DNA from: a virus
IMG/VR virus record: IMGVR_UViG_3300029893_000475
Location: 1 to 62,553 of that record
Direction: 5' to 3' (one strand)
DNA length: 62,553 nt
Shown: positions 33,760-43,926 of the stretch, one piece after another
Position numbering within the stretch: position 1 is the stretch's first letter
How the letters are laid out: each line of letters starts with the position of its first letter
Notes under the pieces: model-generated
What the model was told of the DNA's origin: nothing
What the model saw: only the letters and a program-made list of their open reading frames with translations
Databases searched by the model: none
Translations under genes and position numbers: made by a program

Positions 33760-36347
33760 ATATACAACAACCAAAAGTAGATTTAAAAAATAATTTTGAG
33801 TTATATCTTGAAGGTATAAAAGTGGATTTTTTATCCATAACAATTTCAGAACGTGAAGGTAACATACCTGCAGCTAATATTGTGTTTCCGTCAAATCAAA
33901 ATGTCCTAAGAATTTTACCTGGTACTATAGTACAAATATTTGGCTATTATTACCTAGAAGATAAATACTTTTTGTTGTTTGAAGGTGAAGTTACAGGCAT
34001 AGCTGTTGAAAAAACCGGTTCTAGTAAAATAATATCATTAAATGCAATCTCTTTACTTGGTTCAATGATTAAAGCCAAATTTCGTCCTTCGGATGCGATA
34101 TTGACAAAAGAATTAAAGGATGCTACAGGAGTACAAGCAACAAATGTACAAATATATAATAACAAGGGAGAAAACAGCTCCATAAGTCCAACGACTTCTG
34201 GAGAATTAAAAGATATAAAAAATGAAAAATCAACTATTATTAATGGTTCATCTAAAGAAAAAGGTATTAATGCTGTTTTTAAATTAGTAGATGATTTTCA
34301 AAAAATGCTAGCAGATGATCAACCTGGGGGAAAAGGTGATTTTATTCCGATGCTTCAACAATTTAATATTTATTTTGAGAACAATGATTTATACTACGGT
34401 TTAAAATCTTTATCATATAAATTTGGGAGATCTATTTTTGCTTCGCCTAATCCTGAACTATTAAATAAAATAAAAATAGATTTATTTTACGAAGTTTTAA
34501 ATGCACTACAGTCAGGTATCTCTGATGCTTTTGGGGAAACCCCATACACACTAATGCATGTTTTAACAGAGTTTCAAAGATACTTACATTACCATTTCAT
34601 ATCCCCTGCAAGTTATACTGCTTGTAAGCCTTTTTATATTAACACTATCCCAGTAGATTGGGAACCTTTAAGAATTATTTACACTCCTAGATTAGAAGCA
34701 GGACCTCCTGCTTTATGTAACATTTTCTTTCCGGAACAAGTGGATAGTTCTACTTATGCAAGAGATATGATGAACGAACCTACCAGGGTTATAGGAAAGG
34801 CTACTATACCATTATTAAATAACCTTAACAAAGTAATAGATTTTTCTCCTATTGCTGTCTATCCTACATTAAATTTTGATCCGAATAAGGCTATAGGAAA
34901 TTTTACAACAGAGGAAACTTATAGAGGTATAAACTACAAAATTGTTAGTTACAGTAATTTGCATAGTGACGTAGTTAGTAAAAAAACCATTGATACAAAA
35001 GATGGTAAAAAAACAACTAAATATAGAAAAATAAATTCAGAAGAGATGGAAAAAGGTGAAATAGGTTATTTAATAAGACCTTTCGCCTATATGGATTATT
35101 TGGATTTAAAATATGCTTCGCGAAATGTAAGTATCAATAGTGAATGGAATCCTTATAGAATGATAGGCTTGCCTGGATTATTACTAGATTCAGATGGTAT
35201 ATCTTTTGTTGGGATCGTAAGTTCAATTGATACAACAATTTCAGCACAAGGGCAAGCATGGTCTAGAGTAAGTTTTAGGAATGCTAGAATTGTTTTTGAT
35301 GATGAGTTTGAAACTTCTGTTTTTTCTAAAACACCAACTGATAATCAGGAAAATTTAGAAAAATATGTTATTCACGATTTAACAAACGACGGAATGATAG
35401 CAACAAATGAACTTTTATACAATCAAGATTTATATAGTTTTGAAAATATAGGTAAAGATGTTTATACATATATTACTAATGGTATGCTTTCACCTAATGA
35501 AGGTTTCTTAAATGTAAAAAATAAATATGGTATTTTTACTTATACTGAAGATAAATTAGAAAATAAAAATTTTAATTTTAATATTTATAATAAAGAAGAC
35601 AGTTCAATTCTATTTTTCTTACCTGTAAAAGATGGAAAATATAATTTTGAAATCCCAGAATTATATAACACAAAAACAGAAATAAAAAACACGTATTTAC
35701 TATATAAAGCAATAAAAGAATTAAGAGCCCTATATGAACAAAAGAAATATAAAATTGTTAACAACGAAAAACAATATGATATGAATCAAGTCTATAATTT
35801 CATTTATGCAATAAACAGGAGAAATGTTATTACTAAAGAATCATATTTTAATTTTATAGGCGCAAATCCAAATAGAAAGTCATTACTTGATGATGCACAC
35901 GATGCTAAGAAAATTTTTGATGAAGGTGCTTCTAAATTAAGGGATATAATATTACAAAATTCTGGGCAACAGTTTGAAAAAATTATAACCAACTCTAAAT
36001 TGGAGGAAGAGGTCTTAAAAAAGAAATTAAAAACTTTAAATAAACAATTGGAAAAAAAATTAGCCGAATTAAAACTAGCAGAGCAGCTTTATAGTGGTAC
36101 AGCAACATCACATTCAAATATAATTTCAGATTATGAGAACGAAATAAAAGCTATAAAAACAGAGATAAGTCAAATAACCCAAGACTTAAAAAACAATACC
36201 ATTAAACTACAGCCTGAAGAAATAAAAGAAACTGAGATGTACAAACCTTACAATATTACAAGGCGAATGCATGTTATTTATGCATTAAAAGGTATTAATG
36301 ATTTAATTATTAATGATGATAAACTAAAATTAACGGTGATGAAATAA
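33756..36347 (+). CDS. Probable baseplate hub/late-control D-like protein
   Basis: An 863-residue protein just after the tape measure gene (ATGA overlap). Residues 1-110 have the hub signature: short beta strands with LPGTIVQIFGYYY, FLLFEGEVTGIAVEK, and a following SLLGSMIKAKF, which recalls the barrel fold of gp27- and gpD-type hub proteins. The middle is beta/alpha mixed with Trp/Pro motifs. Residues about 735-813 are a long Lys/Glu coiled coil. The C-terminus is basic. No lysozyme domain is visible. A hub role is inferred from position and the N-terminal pattern. Confidence 0.6.
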   Translation: MNIQQPKVDLKNNFELYLEGIKVDFLSITISEREGNIPAANIVFPSNQNVLRILPGTIVQIFGYYYLEDKYFLLFEGEVTGIAVEKTGSSKIISLNAISLLGSMIKAKFRPSDAILTKELKDATGVQATNVQIYNNKGENSSISPTTSGELKDIKNEKSTIINGSSKEKGINAVFKLVDDFQKMLADDQPGGKGDFIPMLQQFNIYFENNDLYYGLKSLSYKFGRSIFASPNPELLNKIKIDLFYEVLNALQSGISDAFGETPYTLMHVLTEFQRYLHYHFISPASYTACKPFYINTIPVDWEPLRIIYTPRLEAGPPALCNIFFPEQVDSSTYARDMMNEPTRVIGKATIPLLNNLNKVIDFSPIAVYPTLNFDPNKAIGNFTTEETYRGINYKIVSYSNLHSDVVSKKTIDTKDGKKTTKYRKINSEEMEKGEIGYLIRPFAYMDYLDLKYASRNVSINSEWNPYRMIGLPGLLLDSDGISFVGIVSSIDTTISAQGQAWSRVSFRNARIVFDDEFETSVFSKTPTDNQENLEKYVIHDLTNDGMIATNELLYNQDLYSFENIGKDVYTYITNGMLSPNEGFLNVKNKYGIFTYTEDKLENKNFNFNIYNKEDSSILFFLPVKDGKYNFEIPELYNTKTEIKNTYLLYKAIKELRALYEQKKYKIVNNEKQYDMNQVYNFIYAINRRNVITKESYFNFIGANPNRKSLLDDAHDAKKIFDEGASKLRDIILQNSGQQFEKIITNSKLEEEVLKKKLKTLNKQLEKKLAELKLAEQLYSGTATSHSNIISDYENEIKAIKTEISQITQDLKNNTIKLQPEEIKETEMYKPYNITRRMHVIYALKGINDLIINDDKLKLTVMK

Positions 36348-37462
36348 TGTCAGCTACAGAATTATTTATATTATCTGATATGAAAAATAGATTATCAGAG
36401 CCACAAAATGAAAATTATTTACAAGAAATTCTTGGTGGTGAGCTTACTCTACAAAAATATGGTCAAATTATAAAACCTTTTATCAAAACTAAAAGTGCTC
36501 CAGATAATTTATCTGATGAAATACATACAAAAGCAAATACAGAAGCCGTTATTATGGTTTTGGAAAAGTCAGGAATTATAAAATATATTACTAATAAATT
36601 TTACCTTTCTTCTATGCAAATGTCTATGAAAGAAAAACTTCAATTAATGGAGACATTTGGTGCTGCAAATATTTCATTTTTTGGAGAAACTGCCAGAGTA
36701 TATACCTTTTCAGCAACAACCATTGATTCTGCTAGTCAAAGTTCTGGGATAGAACGAGGTAAATATTACTATCAAAGCAGTATATTAAAAATGTATAATG
36801 AAGTTCTTAGAGGATCACAACTTATTAAGGAAGATAGAATAGCAGTTATAAAGGTAACCAATCATTTAATATATGGTTATCCATTAAATTTACAGGTTAA
36901 TTATAATGCTTCTAATGATCCTGTTACTTCTTTTGCGTTTAGTTTTGTAGTTGCTGAACATTCATTAGAATTACCAGACGTAGTAACCGAAAAATACTTA
37001 GAAAAAATGTATTCTACTGATGCACATATAAATAATCAAGCTATATTTAATTTTTTACTTAAAATTGATCATCTAATATTAAAAATAAACAACATACTGG
37101 ATACCAGAGTAAATGGTGAAGACTATGGTACAACTGGTACAATAGAATCTGTGCAAAATTCTCCTTTTACTTTTTATAAACATCAGACACAACAAATGAA
37201 AAAAGCTTTCTCCAGTTTATTATTAAGTAATATATCTGCTTTAAAGACTGCTATAGGTAGTGCCCTTGATGGTGAAATTTCTCCTCTGGTTCATTCTAAG
37301 GTGCCTCCACATATATTAGATAAATTACTTGCTTTAATTCCTAACATGTTTGACTCTGAAGAAACATATAATAATGTAGCAACAACTTTAAAAAGTTTGA
37401 GTATTTTAAAAAAAGAATTGATTATATTTAAATCTTATAGAATGAATAGGAGTGTAGATTAA
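36347..37462 (+). CDS. Baseplate-associated structural protein, function unknown
   Basis: A 371-residue protein joined to its neighbours by TAATG overlaps on both sides. N-terminal 110 residues are helical. Residues 110-215 contain beta strands (NISFFGETARVYTFSATTI; LIYGYPLNLQVNYN) followed by a FAFSFVVAEH strand, which resembles baseplate tail-tip attachment modules of Bacillota phages. No catalytic motif is visible. A virion role is inferred from tight placement between the hub-like gene and the baseplate wedge genes. Confidence 0.55.
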   Translation: MSATELFILSDMKNRLSEPQNENYLQEILGGELTLQKYGQIIKPFIKTKSAPDNLSDEIHTKANTEAVIMVLEKSGIIKYITNKFYLSSMQMSMKEKLQLMETFGAANISFFGETARVYTFSATTIDSASQSSGIERGKYYYQSSILKMYNEVLRGSQLIKEDRIAVIKVTNHLIYGYPLNLQVNYNASNDPVTSFAFSFVVAEHSLELPDVVTEKYLEKMYSTDAHINNQAIFNFLLKIDHLILKINNILDTRVNGEDYGTTGTIESVQNSPFTFYKHQTQQMKKAFSSLLLSNISALKTAIGSALDGEISPLVHSKVPPHILDKLLALIPNMFDSEETYNNVATTLKSLSILKKELIIFKSYRMNRSVD

Positions 37463-38184
37463 TGTCAAAAAATATTTATAAAGAGCGAGAAATTGAATTA
37501 TATAATCAATGGAGAATGGGAAAAGAAGAAGCTAAAACCGAATTATTAAGCTCTTTAGAACCATTAATAAAAAAACAAGTTAGTAAATTTTATAATTCTG
37601 GTTTACCTGAATTTGCTATTCGTGCAGAAGGTTATAGATTAGCTGATACAGCTTTAAGTACTTATGATCCTAATAAAGCACAACTAAATACTCATATAAC
37701 AAATTACTTAAAAAAATTAAGTAGATTTGTTACTAATTATCAAAATGTGGGGCATATTCCAGAACCTAGGGCTTTAATGATAGGTAAATATAAGACTATA
37801 TATTCTAATTTAGAATCTTATCTAGGCAGAGAACCGACAGTATTAGAACTTTCTGATGCCATGCAAGTTTCGCCTGCGGAAATTGAAAGATTGCAAACAG
37901 AGCTGCGAGCAGATTTATCTTTAACCTTATCTGAAGAAGATGAAGATGAAGGAGGCTTTTATGAATTTACACAGACTGAGCCAGATCCTAGAGTTAAGCA
38001 AGCAATAGAGGCTGTTTATTTTGAAGCGGACCCGATAGACAAAAAAATACTAGAATATCATTTTGGTTTGTATGGTTCACAAAAATTAAAAAGCAGAGAA
38101 ATCGCAAAAAAACTTAAACTAAATGATGCGGAACTAAAAGCTAGAAAAACTAAACTAAGTAAAGAAATAAACGAGTTAATTTAA
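37462..38184 (+). CDS. Second sigma-70-like protein inside the tail operon
   Basis: A 240-residue protein whose layout follows a small sigma factor. Region 2-like helices span residues about 20-92 (AKTELLSSLEPLIKKQV; DTALSTYDPNKAQLNTHI). A region 3-like unit is at 120-146, with GREPTVLELSDAMQVSPAEI, a segment very typical of sigma factors. A region 4-like helix-turn-helix is at 192-238 (KILEYHFGLYG...SREIAKKLKLNDAELKARK). The aromatic -10 melting residues of region 2 are weak. TAATG overlaps join it to structural genes on both sides. It may be a late sigma, or a sigma-derived protein used in assembly. Confidence 0.75.
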   Translation: MSKNIYKEREIELYNQWRMGKEEAKTELLSSLEPLIKKQVSKFYNSGLPEFAIRAEGYRLADTALSTYDPNKAQLNTHITNYLKKLSRFVTNYQNVGHIPEPRALMIGKYKTIYSNLESYLGREPTVLELSDAMQVSPAEIERLQTELRADLSLTLSEEDEDEGGFYEFTQTEPDPRVKQAIEAVYFEADPIDKKILEYHFGLYGSQKLKSREIAKKLKLNDAELKARKTKLSKEINELI

Positions 38185-40304
38185 TGGCTGTAAATTGGGA
38201 AAAAATTAAGCAAGGAACACTAAGTGCCCCTACAGATATTATAACAATAAGGGATACTTTAGCTAGTTTGGGAATAGATAATATAAATGTCTGTAATTCA
38301 GATGCTGTGTTGGAAGCCCTGGATAAATTAGTAAAAACTTGGTGGGAAGATGTAAAAAAATCTATTGATAATATTTCTTTTGAAATGGTTGGTAATTTTT
38401 TAACAACTTTAGGAATTTTATTAAGTAGATTACTGTCTACAACAGCCGCTGCCTTTACTAATATATTTTTAGTTGAGATGTTGGCTGGAAATATACTAAA
38501 TAGTATAGTATCCGCCGTTGTTTTTGCTTTAGCTCTATTACCAGGCGGTGAATTAATTTTACAGTATTATTTAATATCAACTTTAAAAAGAGATTTAGTA
38601 AGAAGAAATCAACTGGGCCAAATTTTATACAAACAAATAAATATTTTAATTGAATTGTTTGCTTCATTTTACAATTTATTTAAATTTGAAGAAGATTTAT
38701 TATATACAGATTTAAAGAAAGCTTTAAAAAATATTCGAAGGGCAGAAAATATTTTAGGTAGAGAAATTTCTAAAAATTTTTACGGAGATAAACCAATAAC
38801 TATAAACCAAATTTCGCAAGTAGATTTTTACATAGAAAAAGCTATACAAAATTTAACACATGAGAATTATAATGCCGTATATAATTATATAAAATTAATA
38901 AATAATGAATATGGTATAAACGCTGATGTTCCTTCTGGATTGGATATTTTAGGATGGACTAATTATTTTAACACAATACAAACACAAATTGCTTCTACAT
39001 TTTTTACTTATACAAATAATTATGGTACTGTAGAATATGATAATGAAGTGGAAGCAAAAACTTTAAGATATAGGCAATTTATCAGCGCTATGATAAAAAT
39101 TATGCCACCGATACTCCAAAGAATTATCTTAAATGCTACTTTTAAAGATGCTTCACAAATATTATTTGAAAGAATACCGATTTGGACAAATAATGTAAAA
39201 TTATTAAAAGATTTAAAAAATATTTTAGATAATTCAGTTTCTGTTCCTAATAAATTTTTGAACACATACCTAAGCATAAATAATGTATCTAAAACTCCAG
39301 AACCCGCTCTTTTTAGGAACCCTGCTACTAAAGACATTACATGGAGAAATATAACTTCTAAAATTAGTATAGAAGAAGCAAGCGTTCTGCTATTTCCCTC
39401 TTATTGGAAATATATTAGAAACGTTGGAAGTTTATTACAAAATATGCTTCTCCCAGTATTAACAATTTTGAAAAACGTAGATTCTGAAATAGAAAGTACA
39501 ATAAATAAAAAAACAAATTTTAATATTGCTGAATTATCAGTTAATCAGTTTAAATGGATAAATGAGTTAACTGGCGCACGAACAATTTTATCTGCAATAA
39601 TTAGTTCACAAGAATTACAAACAAACTATGGTAAATTAAATTTGGATCCTATTACAATTTATAATACCACAGTGCAAGCCGAAATTGCTATGAACAATAT
39701 TAAGCAATTTATTCGAGACAAACATTTTGATAATAAAACTAATTCTGAAAAAGTGCAAGCTGCAGAAACTGTTTATGAAACAGCACAAAAATACCTTGGA
39801 AATCTGTTATTAAATATATATATTATAGTAAATCCAACGGCGGCAAAAAACACAATTTCAGGATTGCAGGCTATGAAAATAGCTTTAAAACAGCAATTGA
39901 TAGAAGATAGGAGAGAGCTGGCTTTATGTAATGTTTTTCTAAATACTGTGGAAGCGAATCCTTTATTTCAAACTTTTAAACCTTATTTAGATCAATTGTT
40001 AAAAGAATTAGAACAAACAAAAATTGGCCATGATATTGCAAAACAAATCCGTACCGGAGATTTATCAGGCATAATAAACATTTTAGAAGGGTACTGGGCT
40101 ATTAATAATGTTGAAAGGCTAATAACATGTGAAGGTAAAAAAACGGGAGAATACACAGATACTTCAAAATTAGGTTTTGGTGAAAATGTAAGTCTGGAAA
40201 CAGCTACTAAGATAGAAAGATCTTTATCTCAATTACGTGATCAACAAAATATTATAACAGATACAATACCTAAAATTATGGAACAGTTAGAGAGTTTACA
40301 ATGA
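38184..40304 (+). CDS. Unknown large tail-module protein with hydrophobic segments
   Basis: A 706-residue protein. Residues about 66-131 hold two or three hydrophobic helices (NFLTTLGILLSRLLSTTAAAF-type, then SIVSAVVFALALLPGG). The rest is helical and Asn/Ile/Lys-rich, without recognisable motifs. It lies between the sigma-like gene and the gp25-like gene with overlapping ends. It may be a baseplate or ejected internal protein that contacts the membrane. Confident only that the gene is real. Confidence 0.6.
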   Translation: MAVNWEKIKQGTLSAPTDIITIRDTLASLGIDNINVCNSDAVLEALDKLVKTWWEDVKKSIDNISFEMVGNFLTTLGILLSRLLSTTAAAFTNIFLVEMLAGNILNSIVSAVVFALALLPGGELILQYYLISTLKRDLVRRNQLGQILYKQINILIELFASFYNLFKFEEDLLYTDLKKALKNIRRAENILGREISKNFYGDKPITINQISQVDFYIEKAIQNLTHENYNAVYNYIKLINNEYGINADVPSGLDILGWTNYFNTIQTQIASTFFTYTNNYGTVEYDNEVEAKTLRYRQFISAMIKIMPPILQRIILNATFKDASQILFERIPIWTNNVKLLKDLKNILDNSVSVPNKFLNTYLSINNVSKTPEPALFRNPATKDITWRNITSKISIEEASVLLFPSYWKYIRNVGSLLQNMLLPVLTILKNVDSEIESTINKKTNFNIAELSVNQFKWINELTGARTILSAIISSQELQTNYGKLNLDPITIYNTTVQAEIAMNNIKQFIRDKHFDNKTNSEKVQAAETVYETAQKYLGNLLLNIYIIVNPTAAKNTISGLQAMKIALKQQLIEDRRELALCNVFLNTVEANPLFQTFKPYLDQLLKELEQTKIGHDIAKQIRTGDLSGIINILEGYWAINNVERLITCEGKKTGEYTDTSKLGFGENVSLETATKIERSLSQLRDQQNIITDTIPKIMEQLESLQ

Positions 40305-40735
40305 AAGATATAGAAATATTAAGATTTTCTGAAGACGGAACTTCTTCCGAATTTACAATAAAAGCTCCCTTAAGCTATGTTTCAAATAGAAATGGGCTTG
40401 CTCAACGTATTATCAAAATTATGTTTACTCAAACTGGGAGTGATATCTATTCTAAAGAAACGGGAACAATCTTGTATGAATTAATAAAATTATACAGAGA
40501 AGATGAACTAGAAAATGTTAAAAACATGTTTCCTGTAATTATTAAAAGTTTAGAAGAACAGGTAAAAAAAGAACAAACCTTAGATTTAATAAATGGTTAT
40601 TTGTTAAATGATGATGAAATCTTAGAATCTTTAGTTTTAAAAAGTTATACATGGGATGAGGTACTGGGAGGATGGATATTAACAATAGAGGTTAATACAA
40701 AAAGTGGAAATCAAACTTACGTACAGATTCCTTAA
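40301..40735 (+). CDS. gp25-like baseplate wedge protein
   Basis: A 144-residue protein with the gp25/IraD-like order: an N-terminal strand region, helix RNGLAQRIIKIMFTQTGS leading into the 'GxxxxxxxxGT' turn (DIYSKETGTIL), then a charged helix and a final strand pair (WILTIEVNTKSG). gp25 helps form the baseplate core and initiates sheath assembly. It lies immediately before the J-like protein gene, the usual gp25-gp6 order, and is translationally coupled to its upstream neighbour (ATGA). Confidence 0.75.
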   Translation: MKDIEILRFSEDGTSSEFTIKAPLSYVSNRNGLAQRIIKIMFTQTGSDIYSKETGTILYELIKLYREDELENVKNMFPVIIKSLEEQVKKEQTLDLINGYLLNDDEILESLVLKSYTWDEVLGGWILTIEVNTKSGNQTYVQIP

Positions 40736-40746
40736 GGAGTGAAAGA

Positions 40747-43700
40747 ATGATAAATATACCAAATTATATTCGTGAAAAAATCAAACAGTATAATCCAGAA
40801 TTAGATACTAGAGAAGGCTCAGTATTGAGAGATTTTCTAATAAATCCTTTGGTATCAATTTTAGAACCTTACCAGCAAGAACATTTAAAAATTTTAGAAC
40901 AGATGTCTTTAGCTGACATAAATGATCTTAATGAAGACCAAATGAATGCAATTGCTGCAACATTTTTATTAGAAAGAAGAACAGGAACCAAAGCCGTCGG
41001 ATATGTCAAATTTTATTATAACTCACCCAGAAGTATAACTATTCCTAAAGGTTTATCATTAATTAGTAATAATATCACCTTTAAAACTACTAGCGATTAT
41101 TTTATAACAAAAGCACAAATGGAATCTGATCTTTCTCAATATCCTTATTATGTTACAGAAAATATACAAGTAGTGGCTGATGATTATGGGGTTACAGGTA
41201 ACTTAGAAGCAAATTCACAATTTAAAGTTGTAGGCCAACTTTCATCTACTCCAGTAAAAATTATAAATGTAGAAGCTTTTTCTGGGGGTACAGACATTGA
41301 GACAAATTATTCATTATACAACCGTATAAAAAACACAATACACGGGAAATCTTTAGCTTCATCTACAGCCATAAAGGAAACAATAACGGATAATTTTAAT
41401 GATGTGATTGATGTTGAAGTCATTGGTGCTGGACATCCTTTGATGACAAGAGATTTAACATATTATATACAAGATGTAGAAAAATACAAATCCATTGATT
41501 TTTTATATACATATTCTGGAATGCACAACGGTGAGTATGATTCTAAACATATGGCCTTCAGTGGTAATTTTTTAGATTTGGATGAAACCTCTGATGTACA
41601 ATTTCCTTCAATAACTGGCTGGACTCATGAATTTTCCAATGATATGTACAGGGGTATATATAAATTATATGATATGAATTATGCACAGCAAGACCAATAT
41701 ACATTAATACGGGAAGATTGGGGAGATACTTTTTATGATCCTTTACTAAGTAATAATCCGGATTTGCAAATGATACTAGCTTCGGGTCAATGGCAAATAC
41801 ATGATGGGGCCCATCCAGACAACACTTTATTTTATTTAAATGAATTTGGTATTGTTAATAATAAATTAAGAATGGGAAAAACATTAAGCCCAGAAGCCGC
41901 TTCTGCAGTAGCTATCCCTCTTGCACAAATTTCAGGTATATATGAAATGCTACTTTCAGGAGAAGAACAACAGATAGAAGATGCTCAATTACAATTATTT
42001 AATTATATAAGTCCTAGTACTTTTAATAATTTATCCCCTATTATACACAAACCTATTGATCAGCATTTAGGGATAGAAATATTCTGTGAAATGATGACTA
42101 CAGATAATACTGAAGATGGAGAAATGGCTTATATTACAGTATTAAGAAATTCAGAAATTTTTCTACCGCACGATGGTTTTGGTATTGCATGGAGAAAACA
42201 ACCGGAATTTTTGTTACGTATGGATAGAAATTGGTCTAGACCTGCGATTGCACCATTAAATACAGGGGGTCAGGGAACGGTTTCTAATAATTCCAATATT
42301 TATTACACTGTATTGCCGGATTCAGCATACAAAGCAGCCGACTTGTTAAAATTCAGAGAAATATACGGATATACCCCAAATATAACTGGACCGGGTTATG
42401 TAAAAAGTCATCCTGAATTATGGAGATATAATGTTTATTTAGTTGATAATGATATTTTACAAGAAAATGTTTGGGTAGGATATGATCAGTTATGGGATCA
42501 AACTTCCGGTAAAAATCAATTTTTACAAGCAGCAAAAGTGTGGATTGAGCCAGAAATTACTTATCAATTTAAAATAAAAATTTATCAAAATATGGGAGTG
42601 GAAGCATGGATCTTTGATTTGGATAATCCACCAAATGATCCTTATGCCAATGTTAATAAAGTTATAGATAGAGGCCAAACATATCCACCCTATCTTCCAC
42701 AATCTGGAGATAAAATCCAAACTGATGCCGGATTTTATATTTTAGAAAGTTCTAGAAATCATTTTGGTATAGCTGTTTCAGAAACTAGAAACTGTGAATG
42801 GTATGTAGATAATCTATTAGTAAAAACTTTTTCTGAAACTTTTCCAATGCATTTGTTCAGAATGAAGCCCGACTTACTATATTTTGACCCGAATAAAGCC
42901 GCTCAAGTTAATTACTATGGTGTTGGTTTTGACCCAGAACAATTTTTATTAAATGGGGAAACAGGTCATAGCAAAGTAAAAGTAGGTGTTTATAATACGC
43001 AAACAGAGGCATGGGAAATTGGCGGTACAAATACTGCCACAATTAATGATACGAGAGATAAACAAAAAATAAGTGTAAATTTGAATCCTCTTTTGAACTA
43101 TTTGGACGCTGAAGGATATGTTAATATAGCAGCAACAGCTGCAAATAGTGGTGTAGATTTTCCTAATGATACTGATCATACATTAAGATCATATTACATA
43201 GAAATGAACAATGTCTTAGAAAATGGAGTTCATAGAGGAAACGCTGTAGATGTCTATGTGCATGATCCAAAAAATATAAAATTAGGAACAATTACAGTTA
43301 TAATGCCTGGTAGTACTATAAATTTAAGTACCATTCAAAATATACAACCATATATAGTTGAAATAGTAGATATTAAAGAAGGTATTTCTAAAGTAACTTT
43401 TGACAAATCTAGCTATACTATTAATAGTTTTCATAGTAGTAAATCATATTCTGATAACATCGATATATCTATAAGTTTTGATATCGAAAATATGGAAAAC
43501 ACACTGATCGAAATTACTTATTACTATTGGGCTAATGGTCCTCTTGTTAATGCTTTAATCAATGACCCTGATTTTAGATATCCTGCCTCTGATATAATGA
43601 TTAAAGCTATGCCTCCTACTATAGTGACCATAAATAAACTAGAATATTCTGGAGGACTGAATACCGAGGAAATGAAATTAAAAATAGTAAATTATTTTAA

Positions 43701-43926
43701 TACGCTGAATGATACAAGATTTGACGTTTCAGATCTCATAAATGTTATGTATGAAAATGGAGCTACATATGTAAATACAGATATGGACATATCTGTAAGA
43801 GAATACAATACTACTTATGAAATAACACAAACTTCCTTAACAGGTTCTTTTTATTCTATAGACCCGAATAATATAAGTAGATTTTTTACAAATATAAATG
43901 AATTATATGGAGTAATACAACTTTAA
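40747..43926 (+). CDS. Baseplate J/gp6-like wedge protein
   Basis: A 1059-residue protein whose first 230 residues carry the baseplate J-like domain: LDTREGSVLRDFLINPL, then AVGYVKFYYNSPRSITIPKGL, the SGGTDIETNYSLYNRIKN motif and a DVIDVEVIGAGHP strand. These residues form the wedge arm that connects baseplate hexagon units and triggers sheath contraction. A long insert follows (about 250-860), beta-rich with Pro/Trp/Gly, probably decorating domains. The C-terminal 130 residues (TIVTINKLEYSGG...NTEEMKLKIVNYF) again resemble J-like. The size is well above the usual 350-660 residues. Ribosome site AAGGAGTGAAAGA is strong. Confidence 0.85.
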   Translation: MINIPNYIREKIKQYNPELDTREGSVLRDFLINPLVSILEPYQQEHLKILEQMSLADINDLNEDQMNAIAATFLLERRTGTKAVGYVKFYYNSPRSITIPKGLSLISNNITFKTTSDYFITKAQMESDLSQYPYYVTENIQVVADDYGVTGNLEANSQFKVVGQLSSTPVKIINVEAFSGGTDIETNYSLYNRIKNTIHGKSLASSTAIKETITDNFNDVIDVEVIGAGHPLMTRDLTYYIQDVEKYKSIDFLYTYSGMHNGEYDSKHMAFSGNFLDLDETSDVQFPSITGWTHEFSNDMYRGIYKLYDMNYAQQDQYTLIREDWGDTFYDPLLSNNPDLQMILASGQWQIHDGAHPDNTLFYLNEFGIVNNKLRMGKTLSPEAASAVAIPLAQISGIYEMLLSGEEQQIEDAQLQLFNYISPSTFNNLSPIIHKPIDQHLGIEIFCEMMTTDNTEDGEMAYITVLRNSEIFLPHDGFGIAWRKQPEFLLRMDRNWSRPAIAPLNTGGQGTVSNNSNIYYTVLPDSAYKAADLLKFREIYGYTPNITGPGYVKSHPELWRYNVYLVDNDILQENVWVGYDQLWDQTSGKNQFLQAAKVWIEPEITYQFKIKIYQNMGVEAWIFDLDNPPNDPYANVNKVIDRGQTYPPYLPQSGDKIQTDAGFYILESSRNHFGIAVSETRNCEWYVDNLLVKTFSETFPMHLFRMKPDLLYFDPNKAAQVNYYGVGFDPEQFLLNGETGHSKVKVGVYNTQTEAWEIGGTNTATINDTRDKQKISVNLNPLLNYLDAEGYVNIAATAANSGVDFPNDTDHTLRSYYIEMNNVLENGVHRGNAVDVYVHDPKNIKLGTITVIMPGSTINLSTIQNIQPYIVEIVDIKEGISKVTFDKSSYTINSFHSSKSYSDNIDISISFDIENMENTLIEITYYYWANGPLVNALINDPDFRYPASDIMIKAMPPTIVTINKLEYSGGLNTEEMKLKIVNYFNTLNDTRFDVSDLINVMYENGATYVNTDMDISVREYNTTYEITQTSLTGSFYSIDPNNISRFFTNINELYGVIQL

